Source of the DNA: Tretioscincus oriximinensis
Lineage: Eukaryota > Chordata > Lepidosauria > Squamata > Gymnophthalmidae
Length of the DNA: 64,000 nucleotides
Assembly (NCBI GenBank): GCA_022410635.1
Contig: JAJVDF010000253.1
Location: 437,740 to 501,739, forward strand
Direction: 5' to 3'
Under the pieces are notes generated by a model, which saw only the letters and a program-made list of their open reading frames with translations, was not told the DNA's origin and searched no databases. The position numbers and the translations under genes are program-made. This document shows positions 63,225 to 64,000 of this stretch, one piece after another; the first letter of the stretch is position 1, and every line of letters starts with the position of its first letter.

Positions 63225-63765
63225 GAAAATGGTTTGGAAGCTGAAGTTGGTGTAGAACAAAGCAGCTAGACTACTGACCAAATGACTGGCCAGACACATA
63301 TCACATCAGTCTGGAAAGAGCTCTGTTGGCTGTCAATTGGCTACCATGCCCAATTCAAGGCATTAACTCTAACTTATAGGGCCCTAAATAACTTGGGCTC
63401 CAAATATCTAAAGGAAGCTCTTCTCCCATATCAANCTGCCCGTGCCTAAGATCTGCATAGGTGGCCCTCCTGACTGTACCATCTCTCCCAGTGGCAAAGA
63501 AGATGGGAGCCTAGGANAGGACCGTTTCTGTGGCCGATCTTTGACTATGGAACAATCTCGCCCTTGAGGTGCATCAATCGCCATCTCTGTATGCATTCAG
63601 AAAATGCATGAAACCCTTTGAGCTTAGCCTTTGGCTGAAAAAAAAACTGCTCTTCCTTCTCTACTTTTAGATAGTGCTATTTTAATATTTTTTATTGTTA
63701 ATTGCTCTGAGGCATTTGGGCATAGGGCGATATAGAAATGTAAATAAATAAATAAATTTAATATA
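63225..63765 (+). mobile_element. L2-like LINE: decayed ORF2 end, 3' UTR and tail
   Basis: One frame reads ELCWLSIGYHAQFKALTL, YRALNNLGSKYLKEALLPYQ, then breaks. This is the conserved L2-type pattern LxWLPIxxRIxFK..L..YKALNxLxPxYLxxLLxPY. The UTR passes through TTTTTATTGTTAATTGCTCT and GGGCGATATAGAAATGTAAA into (AATA)n at 63739-63758. Stops and Ns show it is dead. Confidence 0.8.
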
Positions 63766-64000
63766 TAAACTGGCATTCAACTCGCTTTTTAAATCCATCC
63801 TTTTCCAAAATTTGCAACAAAGGCCTCCAACCAAAAACTCATGCAGGAATGAAGCAAAATTGCACTAAGAAATTTATAAAAAATAAAAATACAATAACCG
63901 CCTGATATTAATAGGGAAATAGTGAAGGGTGCATCCAAACAGCTGTATTTTGTAGCACTCCATCTATATATAGCACTATAATGTACTTTCAGGTTCATGG
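63766..64000. other. Unassigned sequence
   Basis: No gene or assigned repeat before the window edge. Confidence 0.4.

Overview
The window is a gene-free stretch of vertebrate nuclear DNA, most likely from a squamate reptile. That placement rests on the repeats: several Sauria-type SINEs whose 3' end matches the Bov-B tail, a second tRNA-headed SINE family with the same tail, CR1 LINEs with octamer tails, L2-like LINEs ending in TAAA-type repeats, hAT-type miniature elements, and very active microsatellites. Scattered single Ns and two small N clusters point to a draft assembly. I found no convincing exon, tRNA, rRNA or other host gene. The open frames longer than 100 codons lie in microsatellites, polypurine tracts, retroelement remnants or sequence I cannot match to a protein family. 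The window is best read as intergenic or long-intron sequence.

Layout. 0-10 kb: a truncated LTR, a palindromic hAT-like MITE with 8-bp target duplications, SINEs, and a CR1 copy disrupted by a foldback retroinsertion at 5.3 kb. 10-20 kb: a CR1 nested in an older repeat, an ATAC/ACGT microsatellite, two hairpin elements (13.4 and 15.5 kb), and a cluster of CR1 plus MITE copies at 16.6-18.4 kb. 20-31 kb: the densest SINE region, with a tandem SINE pair and 280-bp polypyrimidine tail at 22.5-23.4 kb, a ~166-bp direct duplication at 25.9/26.6 kb, a polypurine tract at 27.6 kb and a SINE inserted in a TATG microsatellite at 30 kb. 31-35 kb: mostly unassigned single-copy-looking sequence. 35-41 kb: a composite of tandem repeat and reverse-transcriptase fragment, an ORF2-like remnant, a complete solo LTR with 5-bp target duplication, CR1 and SINE. 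41-50 kb: long unassigned stretches, the second composite copy, a long MITE relative with a 26-bp perfect palindrome, and a 0.9-kb hAT-like element. 50-54 kb: a second complete solo LTR, then a GC-rich self-complementary hAT element with a perfect 8-bp target duplication. 54-64 kb: microsatellites, two more palindromic MITE copies (one nested in an L2 fragment), SINEs and a decayed L2 ORF2 end.

No set of genes works together here. What can be read is the order of mobile-element insertions. Solo LTRs, hAT MITEs and SINE copies with intact target duplications are the younger layer, inserted into or beside older L2, CR1 and unclassified repeats. The most unusual items are the foldback elements, the LTR family with atypical ends, the composite repeat carrying an RT motif, and a dispersed family rich in TGACATCA/TGATGTCA half-palindromes. 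Repeat-family names are from memory of conserved motifs; no database search was run. Letters E, F, G, H, J, K, M, P and Z are local labels for families defined only by comparison within this window.
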